Origin: Heloderma charlesbogerti
Taxonomy: Eukaryota > Chordata > Lepidosauria > Squamata > Helodermatidae
Reading direction: 5' to 3'
Length of the DNA: 64,000 nucleotides
NCBI GenBank assembly: GCA_026122225.1
Contig: JANEZZ010001905.1
Location: forward strand, 2,232,001-2,296,000
The notes beneath the pieces are model-generated. The model made no database searches and was not told where the DNA came from. It worked only from the letters and a program-made list of their open reading frames with translations. Positions 1 through 10,150 of the stretch are shown here, piece after piece. A program made the position numbers and the translations under genes. Position 1 is the stretch's first letter. Every line of letters begins with the position of its first letter.

Positions 1-414
1 AGCCACCATACATGATCTTGTTGAAATCTTTATAACGGGGTGGGCAAGATGTGGCCCACGGCCGCATGCACCACCCCTCACCCATGCTCCTCTGCTGCCA
101 TGGCCAGTGAGTATTCTTCTGTGAGAGCAGCAAAAACCAAACTAATCCTGTCGTGAAACAAGGCATGCTGGGAGTCTGCACCTCATTTCCAAGCAGAATT
201 GCACTTCCAGGAAGCTCCCAGGAGTGTGATTCTGCTTGTGCATAAAGCTGTCCATGCACTTTGTTTCACTGCCACCACCCTGGCAAATCTGATGGTAGGG
301 GTGTGGTGTAGCCCCCACCCTTGCTTTACAATGAGCCTGTAAGGTAGGCCAATATTATGACCAGCCCTATAATGCAAATGGGATGCTGAGGTCGGTCACT
401 CCCCTAAGACATCA
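1..414. other. intergenic, nothing recognised
   Basis: No repeat family, exon or motif cluster was recognised. The short open frames here are not supported by start context, splice sites or known domains. Confidence 0.5.
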
Positions 415-640
415 GCATGTAAGAAGAGTGATGCTGGATCAGATCAAGGGTTCACCTGGTCCAGAGTTCTGTTCACACAGTGGCCAACCAGCTTCCCACA
501 GGAAGCCCACAAGGAGGACACGAGTGCAACAGCACCCTCCCGCCCATGTTCCCCAGCAACTGGTGTACACAGGCATACTCCCTCTGATACTAGAGGTAGC
601 ATATAGCCATCAGGTCTAGCAGCCATTCATAGCTTTGAAG
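415..640 (-). repeat. CR1-like LINE 3' end, fragment
   Basis: The block matches, in reverse orientation, the copies at 9746-10050, 12546-12796, 42540-42716, 48005-48345 and 63838-64000. Shared landmarks include the stretch around CCCCAGCAACTGGTGTACA and the CTCTGATACT tract. In the 48 kb copy the upstream part encodes the end of a LINE ORF2, so this group looks like a CR1-clade 3' end. Clade assignment is inference; the mutual similarity is visible. Confidence 0.75.
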
Positions 641-814
641 CCCACCTAGTGAGTTTGTGGTATTGTGAGTTTGAATGAGGGACTTCTTTCTCCGTCCTGC
701 TACATCAACCTGGTCTGTTCATACACTTTCTCCTTGGTGCCACCCCCAAGGCTCAACCAGCTGACTTTCCTTCTTCCCACTTGCAAATGCCTTTTCTTCC
801 TGCAATATTTTTTG

Positions 815-1215
815 TGTTTTTGTTTGTTTAAAAAATATAAGGAAAATAATCCAGTGTGGCTTACAGTAGAAATAAAATGCAAATAAGATCAGCGCAACAT
901 AAACAATTAAACTTAACAGGCAGCTAAATAAAATCTCACCCAACATAAACAAAAAACAAAAACAACTACCAATAGAATTAAAAGAACCCAAATACCAGCA
1001 CCTTGAACAAAACACAGACACACAGCAGAATCAGCAGAACCACTGGAAGAATTGCCAGCAAAACTAGGGTTTGATGTGGTGATGAAAAGAAATCACAGAG
1101 AAGACTAGGCGGGCTTCCTTAGAGGGAGCTTTCCACAGTGTCAACGCCACCACTGAGAAGGCCTTGCTCATTGTATTCTGCTGCTAAAATTCCAGCAGCA
1201 GGGGGCCAGGAACCC
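815..1215 (-). repeat. old L2-like LINE 3' region
   Basis: A-rich antisense sequence is followed by a stretch reading like the C-terminal end of an L2 ORF2 on the minus strand (the 'gagggagctttccacagt...ccaccactgagaaggcc' region). It parallels 13740-14119 and 30219-30718. It is strongly diverged, so the edges are approximate. Confidence 0.5.
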
Positions 1216-2374
1216 AACCTCAAATGCTGCCTAGAGAGAGAGACTGGGGGTGGGGGGAGAGATGGGGGGTAGAATATCGAAGCAGGGCATCCTTTCAGTA
1301 CGTCGCTCCCAAGCCATCCCTGCCTTGGTCTCAGAAACAAGTGTACCTGTGGGATGCTCCTTGGCCCATATGCCTACAAAATTCTCAGATGCAGGAGCCT
1401 CTGTGGAAAAACAGAGATGGAGCGGTGGAGGGGGGTCACCTCACAATGTGGCCACGTAGAGTGCCAACAGGTGTCCTGAGCTTCTCCCCTTGTGTGACTG
1501 AACTTGCATCCCCCCCTCTGCCCCGCATCATTGGTTCAAGTGACGTGATTGTCTCTTGAGCTGCAGACATTGGCTCTTTCACACAGAATGCTAAGACCAG
1601 CCTCATCATTGAGGGAACAGCCATGCTTTTATAGGGTCTCCCCCCACGCCAACAGGCCCTGCTCAACCCTGCCTCTGATTCATCCCTTAGGAGAGGGGTG
1701 GGCAGAAGGTAATCTCCAGATGTTTGGGACTTCAACTCCCAGAAGCCAGCATGGCCAATGGTCATGGTCAGGAAGGCTGTGAGCTGAAGGCCCAAACATC
1801 TGGAGCTCTACTTCCTGCCCTCCAGACCCTGCCCACTCTGCCATCCCGCTGGGGGCCTGATCCTTCACGCCAGCCAGCCGCCGTGCAGCCAGAGGCAAAC
1901 CACACCGCCCGGAGCTGCGTGCATCTCTAAAGCGCAGGTGCCGCTTCCAGCCCGCCTGCGCTTCCACCGGAGCTGCGCGAAGCTCTCGTCAGCCTGCCTG
2001 CTGCCTGCCACCTTGGGAAGTCTTGCAGGAGATGCAAGCAGAGTCGCTGTGGTGGTCTAGCCAGACATCCAAAGCAGATTGGCAACCGCTCTAATTTGTC
2101 CATTCACCAATATGTTTTCCTGAAAAGGGCCATATGCTTCCCCGGAGCTCCCCATATGCCGCCGGGAAGAGGAAACAAAAATATTTTGTTAGTCATGAAC
2201 CACTGAGCAAGATGTATTTTTGGTGGGGGGCGGGAGAGGGATCCGTTGCAGACGAGCAGTGTAGTTCAAGGATGTCGCTTCTGCAATGCTCTCCTCCCTG
2301 GAAGGAGCTGAAGCTTCAGAAGGAAGCAGCCGGAGGGCTGTCAGTCGCAAAGGACTCCTTGGGATCAGGAGTAT
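1216..2374. other. intergenic; GC-rich patch near 1850-2010
   Basis: Apart from the hairpin MITE at 1698-1823 no repeat was recognised. About 1850-2010 is rich in C and G with several CpGs. It resembles a weak CpG patch, but no convincing exon or splice junction is attached to it. Confidence 0.35.
1698..1823. repeat. hairpin MITE A, near complete
   Basis: The sequence is an inverted repeat. CTCCAGATGTTTGGGACTTC at the left pairs with the GCCCAAACATCTGGAG region at the right, and the middle contains GCCAGCATGGCCA. The same hairpin recurs at about fifteen places in the window, including 4700, 16011, 23436, 27608, 41130, 43048, 44335, 46238, 46630 and 60185. A small non-autonomous DNA transposon is the natural explanation. 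Confidence 0.75.
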
Positions 2375-2660
2375 CGAACCTCGTTCAGGCCAAGCGCAAA
2401 ACTCCACTTCGGAGAAGTTCTCTGGGGCAGCACTCCAGGGGTGGGCAAGGCCAAAGGCGACTGGAGCCAGGTCCAAAATGCCAGCCTGTTTCAGTTTAAA
2501 GCTCTTACTGCCGCCTGCCGGTAACTCAACCTCAGGAGAGGCATTGCACCCACTTGGAATGGCAAAATAGCTGTGCAAAAACCGGTGGTCAGGGGACTGG
2601 GGCATGGCCAGGGGGAACCCTGGAGGGTGGGACTGCGACCCCAGCTAGGCCGAAGGCTCT
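2375..2660 (+). repeat. hAT-like repeat C
   Basis: Related copies lie at 6393-6665, 30108-30895 (split), 51805-52185 (split), 54862-55235 (minus) and 57998-58340 (minus). Shared landmarks are a 'gaacctc.ttcagcc' start, 'ccaaaatgccag.ct', a 'taaagctcttactgcc' core and a GGGGCATGGCC-like right part. It is non-coding and probably a non-autonomous DNA transposon; superfamily is inferred only. Confidence 0.6.
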
Positions 2661-2734
2661 GCACCCCACCCTATAGCAATATCTCAAGGTAAATGTGGAC
2701 TCTGCTACCCAGCAGTAACACCCAGAAATAGTTT

Positions 2735-2880
2735 AGGTAAGACCCAGTGGGATGTTGAATCCGCTCCGGGTTGGATAGCTCGGGGAGCTTCTTTAGAGTT
2801 CTGAGTGGTTCTGGCTGAAACCCAGAGCGGATTCTTTGCCCCAGTGACATTGGAGCCACCAGCCTCCCCTGACATCCCAC
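2735..2880. repeat. hairpin MITE B, diverged copy
   Basis: Both halves of the hairpin seen clearly at 49200-49396 are present: 'cccagtggg...gaatccgctccgggtt' on the left and 'gagcggattctttgccccagtgac' plus 'ccaccagcctcc' on the right. The outermost left arm is missing or decayed. Confidence 0.55.
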
Positions 2881-2889
2881 CTCATCAAA

Positions 2890-3290
2890 GCACATGAAGC
2901 CTTTTGACCCCGCTAATGACAAGGTGTGTGTGCGCGCGTGCGTGCGTGCAGGGCTGGGGTCCAGCATAGGCACGGTCAGGCATGTGCAAGGGCCCACTGA
3001 CAAGACCCCGCAGAGCTGCTCCTCCCTCTCACCTGCCTCTTGCTCTGGCCCAGACAACGGTGGTGGTGAGAAGGAGCAGCAGCAGATGCCCCGGCCGCCT
3101 GGCTCCCAAGCAAGCAAGCGGGAGCAACGATGAGGAAGAGGAGGAGGAGGAGGAGCAGCTGGCGGCCATGGCGGTGAGGGGGTGGACTCTCTCAGGGAGG
3201 GGCGTCTTACCCAAAGGCCCTCCAAAACTTGGAGCTGGCACTGTGTGTGCGCGTGCGTGTCAGTGCGTGCGCACACATGTGTAGATTTAA
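2890..3290. other. GC-rich low-complexity stretch with GAG and GT runs
   Basis: The stretch contains a GT/GC-rich run (2925-2950), a GAG run (about 3130-3157) and an ATG followed by GCGGTGAGG near 3168. The last looks like a start codon beside a splice donor. Open frames on both strands here are low-complexity (Glu-rich or Pro/Ser/His-rich), so no gene is called. Confidence 0.35.
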
Positions 3291-3522
3291 TGGCCTGATG
3301 GTTTTGCGTTTTTTCTTGCTAGCTGCCTTGGGCATTTCATATTTGAAAAGGTAAGAAATTGACTCCCCAAAGCTGCTATTTCAATTTCTAAGAAAGCCTC
3401 CATTGGCACCAATTGCAGCTTTATTCGACATCCGAATAGCCACTTCAGAGAAGCGGCTTTTGTCGGGCCCACAGCAGGGAGGGAGAGAAGACTCAACTTC
3501 CCCTCCCAGCCTCTCACAGTCC

Positions 3523-3684
3523 TGGGCAGTGGAGGCTGGTGGCTCCGATGTCAGTGGGGTGGGGAATCCAGTCTAGGTTTCAGTCTCACCTTGGAGAGCT
3601 CCTTTAGAGTTCTGACTGCCTCTGAATAAAACCCGGTGCAGATTCACTGCCCCACTGACATCGGGGCCTCCAGCCTTCACTGGT
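3523..3684. repeat. hairpin MITE B
   Basis: It begins with CAGTGGAGGCTGGTGGCTCC and ends with the inverted form, GCCTCCAGCCTTCACTG. In between are 'ccttggagagctcctttag' and 'ctgactgcctctga', as in the 49200 copy. No clear target duplication was found at the flanks. Confidence 0.75.
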
Positions 3685-4214
3685 AAGGACCCAACCCTCG
3701 GCGGGGCTTTGGACATCCCTGCTTGGAATGCACATCACCTGCACGTGGCCGTTGCAAGAAGCAGAAGCAACTGACAAGGGGGACGTTGCTGCCGGCTGCT
3801 TCGTTCCTGCCACTCCCAGAGCCATTCGACAGAGCAAAACTAACAAGAGCAACAGAGCCATTAAACGTCTGTATCCCGGCAACTAGGAGGAGCAAGCCTT
3901 GAACCGAATTCTGATGCACTATTATTAATCCCCTGCCTGCCTCTCCATCTCGCCCTTTATTAACGTCTGCAACTGTTGGTGGTAAACAGGATGCTGAAAC
4001 CCCATCGCCCGCTCTTTGCGATTTGCTGGGCAAGGAAAACGAAGAGGCGGGAGTAACGGGTCTGGTTCACCTGAAGGAGAGCGAGACGGCAGCCATCAGA
4101 GCCCGGCCACCAAACGTTTGGTTGCCGAAGGGGGAACACCGAAACGCCACCCACTTCTCGACGTGGGGAAGAATGCAACACAAACCTGGGCAGTTTTGAG
4201 GAGCTCATCCACGA

Positions 4215-4385
4215 AACTTCATAGAATCGTACAATAGTAGGGTTGGAGGGGCCTACAAGGCCATCGAGTCCAACCCCCTGCTCAGTGCAGGAATCCAAGT
4301 CAGAGCATCCCTGACAGGTGGCTGTCCAGCCTCATCCTGAATGCCTCCAGTGTGGGAGAGCCCACCGCCTCCCAGTGGATCGTGC
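4215..4385 (-). repeat. CR1 LINE 3' end, fragment
   Basis: The reverse complement of a CR1 3' end is visible as a CATAGAATCGTACAATAG terminus (the ATTCTATG tail), then GGCCATCGAGTCCAACCCCC and the ORF2 C-terminal region. It is the same family as 35800-35955, 44650-44795 and the ends of the CR1 copies at 23.9-25.8 and 58.7-59.6 kb. Confidence 0.85.
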
Positions 4386-4699
4386 TCCCTGGATCATATC
4401 TCACCCTTTTATCCACAATCTATTTTCTGAGGCTGCCCCCTCACCTGTTCAGAACAAGTAGGGGCCGAACAGCCGCCTGCCCCGGCTAGGGAAGAAACGC
4501 ACATGATGCAAAGAGCAATACTGAAGCCTGCAAGCCTACCCCCGGTTACCCAGAGTAAGCCCACTGAAATCAGTGAGACTGATTTCGGAGTAAGCACGCA
4601 CATCCGCCGGAGCTGCTTGCATCCTGGACATGTCTGCCGGGGCCCAACCATGCAAAGAAACTGTGTTAATTTGTCAGTGCAACCACAAATTAGTCATTT

Positions 4700-4850
4700 G
4701 TTGATCCTCTACAGCAGGCTTCCCCAAACTGGCACCCTCCAGATGTGTTGGCCTATAATGCCTATCATCCACAGCCAGCATGGCTACTGGCTGTGCATGA
4801 TGGGGATTGTAGTCCACCACATGTGGAGGGTGCTGGCTCTGCAGCATTTT
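4700..4850. repeat. hairpin MITE A
   Basis: The left arm is CTTCCCCAAACTGGCACCC with CTCCAGATGTGTTGG. The right arm is the inverted GTCCACCACATGTGGAGGG. The middle carries GCCAGCATGGCTACTGG. Confidence 0.7.
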
Positions 4851-5989
4851 CCAGCGTACAAAGCATTCCACAGCCCCAACCTCGAGAGAGACCTGCAGGT
4901 TGATTCAAATCAGTGTGTAAAATCCCCTAACTCCTTGTTACTGCCACTCAGCTCCCCATTGTGTCTGCCTCTAGATGAGAGTTGATTTCTTGTAGCAGAA
5001 CTGATCATTTACTTCCCTGGTGAAACCTGCACTGTTTATCAATATGCTACTGCTCACAGTTTCTCTGAATTTATTAATTTTTATTTATTTCATTTCATTT
5101 CTATACCGCCGGAGCTCTCTGGCCGGTTCACTGAAGCAGTTCAAATGCCCTTGAATGTGCTGTGACATCACCACAGGGCACATACGGAGGGAGTTGCTCC
5201 TGACATGGACCCTGTATTCCTTTTGGTGCAAGGTTAAAACCTTCTCGTGTGCCCTGGAATTTTAAAGAACCGTATCTTCAGCTGGTTGCGCAAGTTTTAT
5301 TTATTATTGTCATTGCGCTCAATGTTTTATTTGTTTTAATACTGTATTGATATGCATACCACCCTAAAACCCATATTTGAATGAAGGTGCAGTTCATGAA
5401 CAAACAAAAGACCGTGACTCCTACAGGCTAAAAAGTGGGATAGAAAAATAAGCCATAATAATATTTCACAACAATGCTGTCTTGGGATCATGGCAATGGC
5501 GGTCCAACCCATCTGGAGGGTGGGAAGGGTGGTCTGGATTATGAACCAGGAAGTCCCATGAATTTGGTAAGCAGCCTTGTCAACCCTGCAGTCTCTCAAC
5601 CTCATCCTGCCAGATGCAAACCATAAGACACTACTGGCTTATCTTCAAGGTTGTTATAGGGATCACAAGATAACATACCTGGAGCCCCTGGGACATGTGA
5701 ACGTGTCACGGAAATATTAGCTTTCCATTGCAGCTGCAGCTACTCCCAACTGTTAGCAGCGGAGACAGGGGCATTTCCCCACCCATTGTGTGTCATCACT
5801 TCTGTCATCACCGAAAGACTTTGAACTGAAAGGAGTGAAGGGGACAGGAAGCAAATCCAGATCTCCATGTCTCCATCAAGGATAATCTGCCATACAGTGA
5901 TGCTCGCGTTCATGATGATTTTGCATTGAGTTGCTCTGTTTTTGTGCAACGGCAATTTTATTGGCCACCTTCAGTGTGGCAATGAGAAA
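4851..5989. other. mostly unique DNA with an L2 3' tail at 5060-5130
   Basis: 5060-5130 reads, on the minus strand, like the L2-type 3' tail (ATTTCTATACCGCC, then GGTTCAC). 5230-5400 is AT-rich and may be another old LINE 3' end. A partial hairpin MITE A arm appears at about 5505-5535. No coding evidence was found in the remainder. Confidence 0.4.
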
Positions 5990-6392
5990 AGGGGGATAGA
6001 AACCTAACAAAACACTTGTAGTACAGAAGAGAAGATTAAGGGGAGATGTGATAGCTGTCTTCAACTGTCAGAAAGGCTGCCATGCAGAAGATGGAGCAGA
6101 CTTATTCCCTGTTGCTCCAGAGGGCAGGAACTACAACGAAGAGGTGGAAAGTGCAGGGAAGCAGATTTCGGCTAAATGTTCGGTGAAACCTCCTAATGAT
6201 AACAGCAGTCTGACAGTGGAACAGAGTTGCCTCCGGAGAGGTTTGGTTCTCCTTTGCTTGGAGATATTTAAGCAGAGCCTGTGTATGGCCATCTGAAAGG
6301 GCTGCGTAGTTTCATCTTGCATTGAGCAAGGAGTTGGGCTGGATGACCTCCAAGGTCCCTTCCAACTCTACACTTCTCTAACAGAGTTGTCG
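5990..6392 (+). repeat. CR1 LINE 3' end, second subfamily
   Basis: On the plus strand the sequence follows the order of a CR1 ORF2 end and tail: GGGGAGATGTGATAGCTGTC, then a region ending GAGTTGGGCTGGATGACC and CAAGGTCCCTTCCAACTC. Reading frames are broken. The 3' terminus differs from the ATTCTATGATTC tail of the other CR1 copies. Confidence 0.7.
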
Positions 6393-6665
6393 AACCTCTT
6401 TCAGCCTGTGGGCCAGATTCAATTTCAGAAAAGCTCTTGGGGGCCACATTGCAGTGGTCGGCAGGGTTGTAGGGGTGGGGCCAAAAATGTCAAAAGAATA
6501 CCAGCCTATTGTAGCTTAAAGCTCTGACTGCCTGTAATTAAGCCTTAGCAGAGGTACCTCAGCCTTTCAGGATGGGGAAAACACTGTGCAAAAGCCAGGA
6601 AAACCCCCAAATGACTGGTAGTCCAGGGAAAGGGGGCATGGACAGGGGAGGTTCAACACCTCTGT
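6393..6665 (+). repeat. hAT-like repeat C
   Basis: The order of blocks matches 2375-2660: 'cgaacctctttcagcc', 'ttaaagctctgactgcc', then 'ggggaaaacactgtgcaaaagcc' and a G-rich right end. It directly abuts the CR1 3' end on its left. Confidence 0.6.
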
Positions 6666-7447
6666 TCTGTAGTAGTAAGCAAGCAATATGCATCCATAGC
6701 CATGTTTTTCAAGAGAAAAGCAACAGCACCAAAACATATATTCTTCATGTCCATGGAGATAGGGCACCCATGCCATAGTTTGGGCCACCATGTTCAAATG
6801 AGAAGCCTCCAAACTCAGACACTAAGATTGATGGAGTGGCAGACAGGGGTTGTGGGGTCCACAAACACCATGACTGTGTATTTCACCTCTCACCTCAGTA
6901 GGCACGGGAAGGCCAGAGTAAACAGGCAGTTCTTGAGTGTATCTGTGGGTAGAAGCACATACAAATATTGCCAGATTAAGGTTGTGTTCTCAGGACCAGA
7001 TGAAAGTTCTTTGCTGACCCTCCTCTCTTCCCACGCCCTGCTCACATCTCGCTGTATGCCAAACAGCACAGGCGCACAATGGCCAACATGCTTCTTGATT
7101 TTGTATGTCAGTAACTTCAAAGAAAGGAAACGTTAGACTATTTCAGACATCCGTTTGAAATGAAAACTTCCACAGATCCAACATTTAGAGCCTTCCCACA
7201 GGCCACTCTGCAGATGCCAGCTTGAACATGTGGAGACGAGGCACACTGGTGGGGACCAGTGGGTCCAAATGTAACCCCCCCTTTTCTGTGCATACATCTC
7301 ACCCCTGGTTGAACATCTGGACAGGGGGAAACACACAGATCACAGGCATGGATACATTTATTATTACAGAAAATACACAAGAGATGCTTTCATCATATTG
7401 TAATCCATCTCAGGTCTATGAGATAAAAAACATTTATTTATTTATTT

Positions 7448-7470
7448 GATGGATGGATGGATGGATGGAT
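7448..7470. repeat. GATG microsatellite
   Basis: A short tandem run of the tetranucleotide GATG, just right of an ATTT run. Confidence 0.9.
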
Positions 7471-7574
7471 TAGCTGCTAATAACTCTAGACAGCGTACAT
7501 ACAAAAGACACCACAAAATACAACAAATTTACATGATCGACTAAACAAAACAACATTGCTCTAAAAAACCCTAA

Positions 7575-7911
7575 AGGTAAAAAAAAGGTAAAGGTGTTCC
7601 CAACCAGTTGTGTCCGACTCTAGGGTGTGGTGCTCATCTCCATTTCTAAGCCGAAGAGCCAGCGCTGTCCGAAGACGCTTCCGTGGTCATGTGGCCGGCA
7701 TGACTGAACGCTGTTCACGGAAGGTGCACGGAACGCTGTTACCTTTCCCGCCGAAGCGGTACCTATTTATCTACTTGCAATTTCTTGCTTTCGAACTGCT
7801 AGGTTGGCAGAAGCTGGGACTGAAGACGGGAGCTCACTCCATCACGCAGCACTCGGGTCTCGAACTGCTGTCCTGCCGACCTTCCGGTCTGCAGTTCAGC
7901 ATCTTAACCAC
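7575..7911 (-). mobile_element. Sauria-type SINE, full length
   Basis: On the minus strand this has the layout of Sauria SINEs, squamate tRNA-derived SINEs thought to be mobilised by BovB LINEs. The B box, read as AGTTCGAGACC on the minus strand, lies at about 7855-7866. The central part includes ATGTGGCCGGCATGACTGAA and CCGCCGAAGCGGTACC. The LINE-related 3' end (TTGTGTCCGACTC in plus-strand reading) is followed by the tail GGTAAAGGTAAAAA-like repeats. A 13-bp target duplication with one mismatch flanks it (7562-7574 and 7912-7924). This is the best single marker that the host is a squamate. Confidence 0.92.
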
Positions 7912-7984
7912 TAAAAATCCCTAATCCACCCCAAACACCCGCCTGAACAGCCAGGCTTTCAAAGCCCGGTGAAATATAGTGATA

Positions 7985-8010
7985 ACAATAACAACAACAA
8001 CAACAACAAT
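7985..8010. repeat. AAC microsatellite
   Basis: A run of AAC triplets in the DNA just right of the L2 remnant. Confidence 0.85.
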
Positions 8011-8199
8011 AGAGGGTTTGATGATGAAAATAAACTGTGAAGTCTGTTTGGCAAGAAGTTTGAGAAGCTCTTCCCTGACTTCTCTGATGAATTTTGGGTC
8101 CCTCCGGAGATACCATGGCAAAGGGGAGTCTGGGATCAGAGAACCAGCAGCATCTCCCTAACACCTCCCTCTCTCTCCCCATGCAGCAAAACCAGTTTC

Positions 8200-8420
8200 C
8201 AAAGCCACAAAACTCTGCTCAAGCAAATGTGTGACTGAACCCCTTGTTACATTTCTAAATATACCCCGGTTGTCAAGACAACAAAGGGGCGACTGACAGG
8301 TCTCGCACACGTCCTGTATCTATTTAATTGTCAGCATTTCAAGACTGACTCAGAAGAAAATGCTGCCTGAGATGTCTTATTGCCATGGTTACCGCTGGTG
8401 TTCAGCTGCAGGTGTTTTTT
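8200..8420. promoter_or_regulatory. candidate regulatory block with two X-box-like motifs
   Basis: This is repeat-free DNA. 8269-8282 is the perfect inverted repeat GTTGTCAAGACAAC, which fits the RFX X-box consensus RYYNYYWWRRNRAC at every position. 8379-8392 (ATTGCCATGGTTAC) fits at 13 of 14 positions. An AP-1 site (TGACTCA) lies at 8346-8352. The motif matches are read directly; regulatory function is inference, and no neighbouring gene is visible to assign it to. Confidence 0.35.
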
Positions 8421-9325
8421 AAAGTCACCCAACGGCACACAAAAGTGAGGGCTGACAGCCGGACAGTCCTGGTCCAGTCAGCAGGTGATGCTGAATGCTA
8501 AAGGATATTGGGATGGAGAACGCAAGGGGCCTCTAAAGCAATGGAAAAGGGTGAAATGTTTTCGTAGCAGTGACGTCAAAACGGCTTGTGACTACGCCGC
8601 AGGACTCTTGTAAGGCTCAGACTGAATCCAAGGCTGCCTGGAGCTCATTTCAAGATCCAAGCCACTGTTTCAAGGATGGCGAAGAAAGCCTTCCTCTGTC
8701 ACTACTGCACCTGCATAATGGCACCCAGCCAAGATGTTCTGGCTGGCAAAGTTGTCCAGGGCTCCAAGTAGGTGAGCCATCTGCAGCCCATTGTGGCTTC
8801 TTTGCTTTGGGGAGATGAGGGTCCTCGTATCAGACTTGGGCACTGCTACCAGAACAGAAAGCCCCCTTCTCACAGAGCTGATCACCTGATGGAATGTCCC
8901 TCCATATGAAACCTAGACGTTAAGAGAGAAAGATTCGAGCCTCGCATTCCTCCTGACACCTAATTTCCCATGTACAATGATGATGATTTCAGTATCCAGG
9001 AGGATTCAGTCTAGTCAACCCACCTCTGCAATCTGACATGGTACAGCCCAGACACAGGTTCACCGTCTCCACGAGAGCAAGGCCCAAGCCAAGGGGGTCA
9101 GGGACATCCATTTGGTCTGGCTGCTTCCGGGCAAAAGCTAATGACCCCAAAGGAGTTCATTGGCATGTCTCTCTGCTTATGCTAAATTATGTGTTTGTGC
9201 ATCCTTGCGTGCCGAGAGGAAGCACCACTTGTGCCATTAACCACTGGATTAAAGCCACTTCGTGTCCCACACTAAGAAGAACAGATCTGACCACAGGCCT
9301 CTCTAGTCCCAGCAGCACTGTACAG
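8421..9325. other. intergenic, nothing recognised
   Basis: No repeat family or exon was recognised. Small open frames lack supporting features. A BovB fragment begins at the right edge. Confidence 0.5.
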
Positions 9326-9745
9326 CTGCGAGAGCTGGACTACAAGGCAGGCCGAGAGCCGAAGAATCGATGCCTTCGAACTGTGGCGCTGGAGAAGACT
9401 CTTACGAGTCCCCTGGACTGCAAGGAGGTCAAATCAGTCAATCCTAAAGGAAATCAACCCTGAGTGCTCATTGGAAGGACAGATGATGAAGCTGAAGCTC
9501 CAATATTTTGGCCACCTAATGCGAAGAGAAAACTCCCTGGAAAAGACCCTGATGCTGGGAAAGACTGAAGGCAAAAGGAGACGGGGACGGCAGAGGATGA
9601 GATGGCTGGATAGCATCACGGATGCAATGAATATGGACTTGAGCACACTCCGGGAGAGAGTGCAGGACAGGAAGGCCTGGCGTGCTGTGGTCCACGGGGT
9701 CACGAAGGGTCACACGACTCAATGACTGAACAGCAACAGCCACTC
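9326..9745 (+). mobile_element. RTE/BovB LINE, 3' fragment
   Basis: The translation matches, residue by residue, the end of the BovB at 37.8-40.95 kb, including FELW/CNCV-like decay followed by LKLQYFGHLMRRENSLEKTL and GKRRRGRQRMRWLDSITDAM. The element ends in the BovB 3' tail (ACACGACTCAATGACTGAAC plus AACAGC repeats). The 5' part, with the endonuclease and reverse transcriptase catalytic regions, is missing, as is usual for 5'-truncated insertions. Confidence 0.9.
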
Positions 9746-10050
9746 CCTAGTCCAGCATTCTGTTCCCACAGTAGCCATGGGAAGCACACAGCCAGGACAT
9801 GATCGCAATAGCACCCTCCCAGTCATGTTCCCCGGCAACTGGTGTACATAGGCAGACTGCCTCTGATACTGGACGTAATATGCAGCCATTGTGACTGGTA
9901 GCCATTAATAACCTTGTCCTCCATGAACGCGCTAACCCACTGTTAAGGCTGTTTTGGCTGGTGGCCATCACTGCATCTTGTGGCAGAGAACTCCACAGGT
10001 GAACTATGCACACCGGGAATCACGCCTCGGAGAATAAATCACCTCTCCCC
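9746..10050 (-). repeat. CR1-like LINE 3' end
   Basis: Antisense copy of the family at 48005-48345. It starts at GTCCAGCATTCTGTTCCCAC and runs to the coding end around 'ggtggccatcactgcatcttgtgg'. It directly abuts the BovB 3' tail. Confidence 0.75.
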
Positions 10051-10150
10051 AGGAAGTATGGATAGTTTATGATTGTTTCATTATGTGTGTCGCCCAGAAT
10101 AAACCAACACTGTGAAGGAGACCTGCTTCTCTGCCACATTCTACTGGTAC

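Larger units (their letters stand above)
7430..7980 (-). repeat. L2-like LINE remnant interrupted by a Sauria SINE
   Basis: The antisense 3' part (7430-7574) and the part after the SINE (7912-7980, 'gaacagccaggctttcaaagcccgg') fit one L2-like 3' region. The SINE at 7575-7911 sits between duplicated target sequence, so the L2 was there first. Confidence 0.45.

Noticed and set aside
3120..3180. Start codon with a splice-donor-like GCGGTGAGG after a Glu-rich run
   Set aside because: The run is a GAG microsatellite and no following exon or conserved protein sequence was found.
2671..3276. 201-codon minus-strand frame
   Set aside because: It reads through a GT/CA run, a GAG run and hairpin MITE B, and is low-complexity Pro/Ser/His-rich sequence.
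3523..3684. Target duplication for hairpin MITE B
   Set aside because: Flanks of the 3523 and 49200 copies were compared for lengths of 2 to 9 bases and none agreed, so no superfamily is assigned.
7855..7866. tRNA gene near the reverse B box at 7.86 kb
   Set aside because: It is the head of the Sauria SINE, which has its own tail and target duplication.
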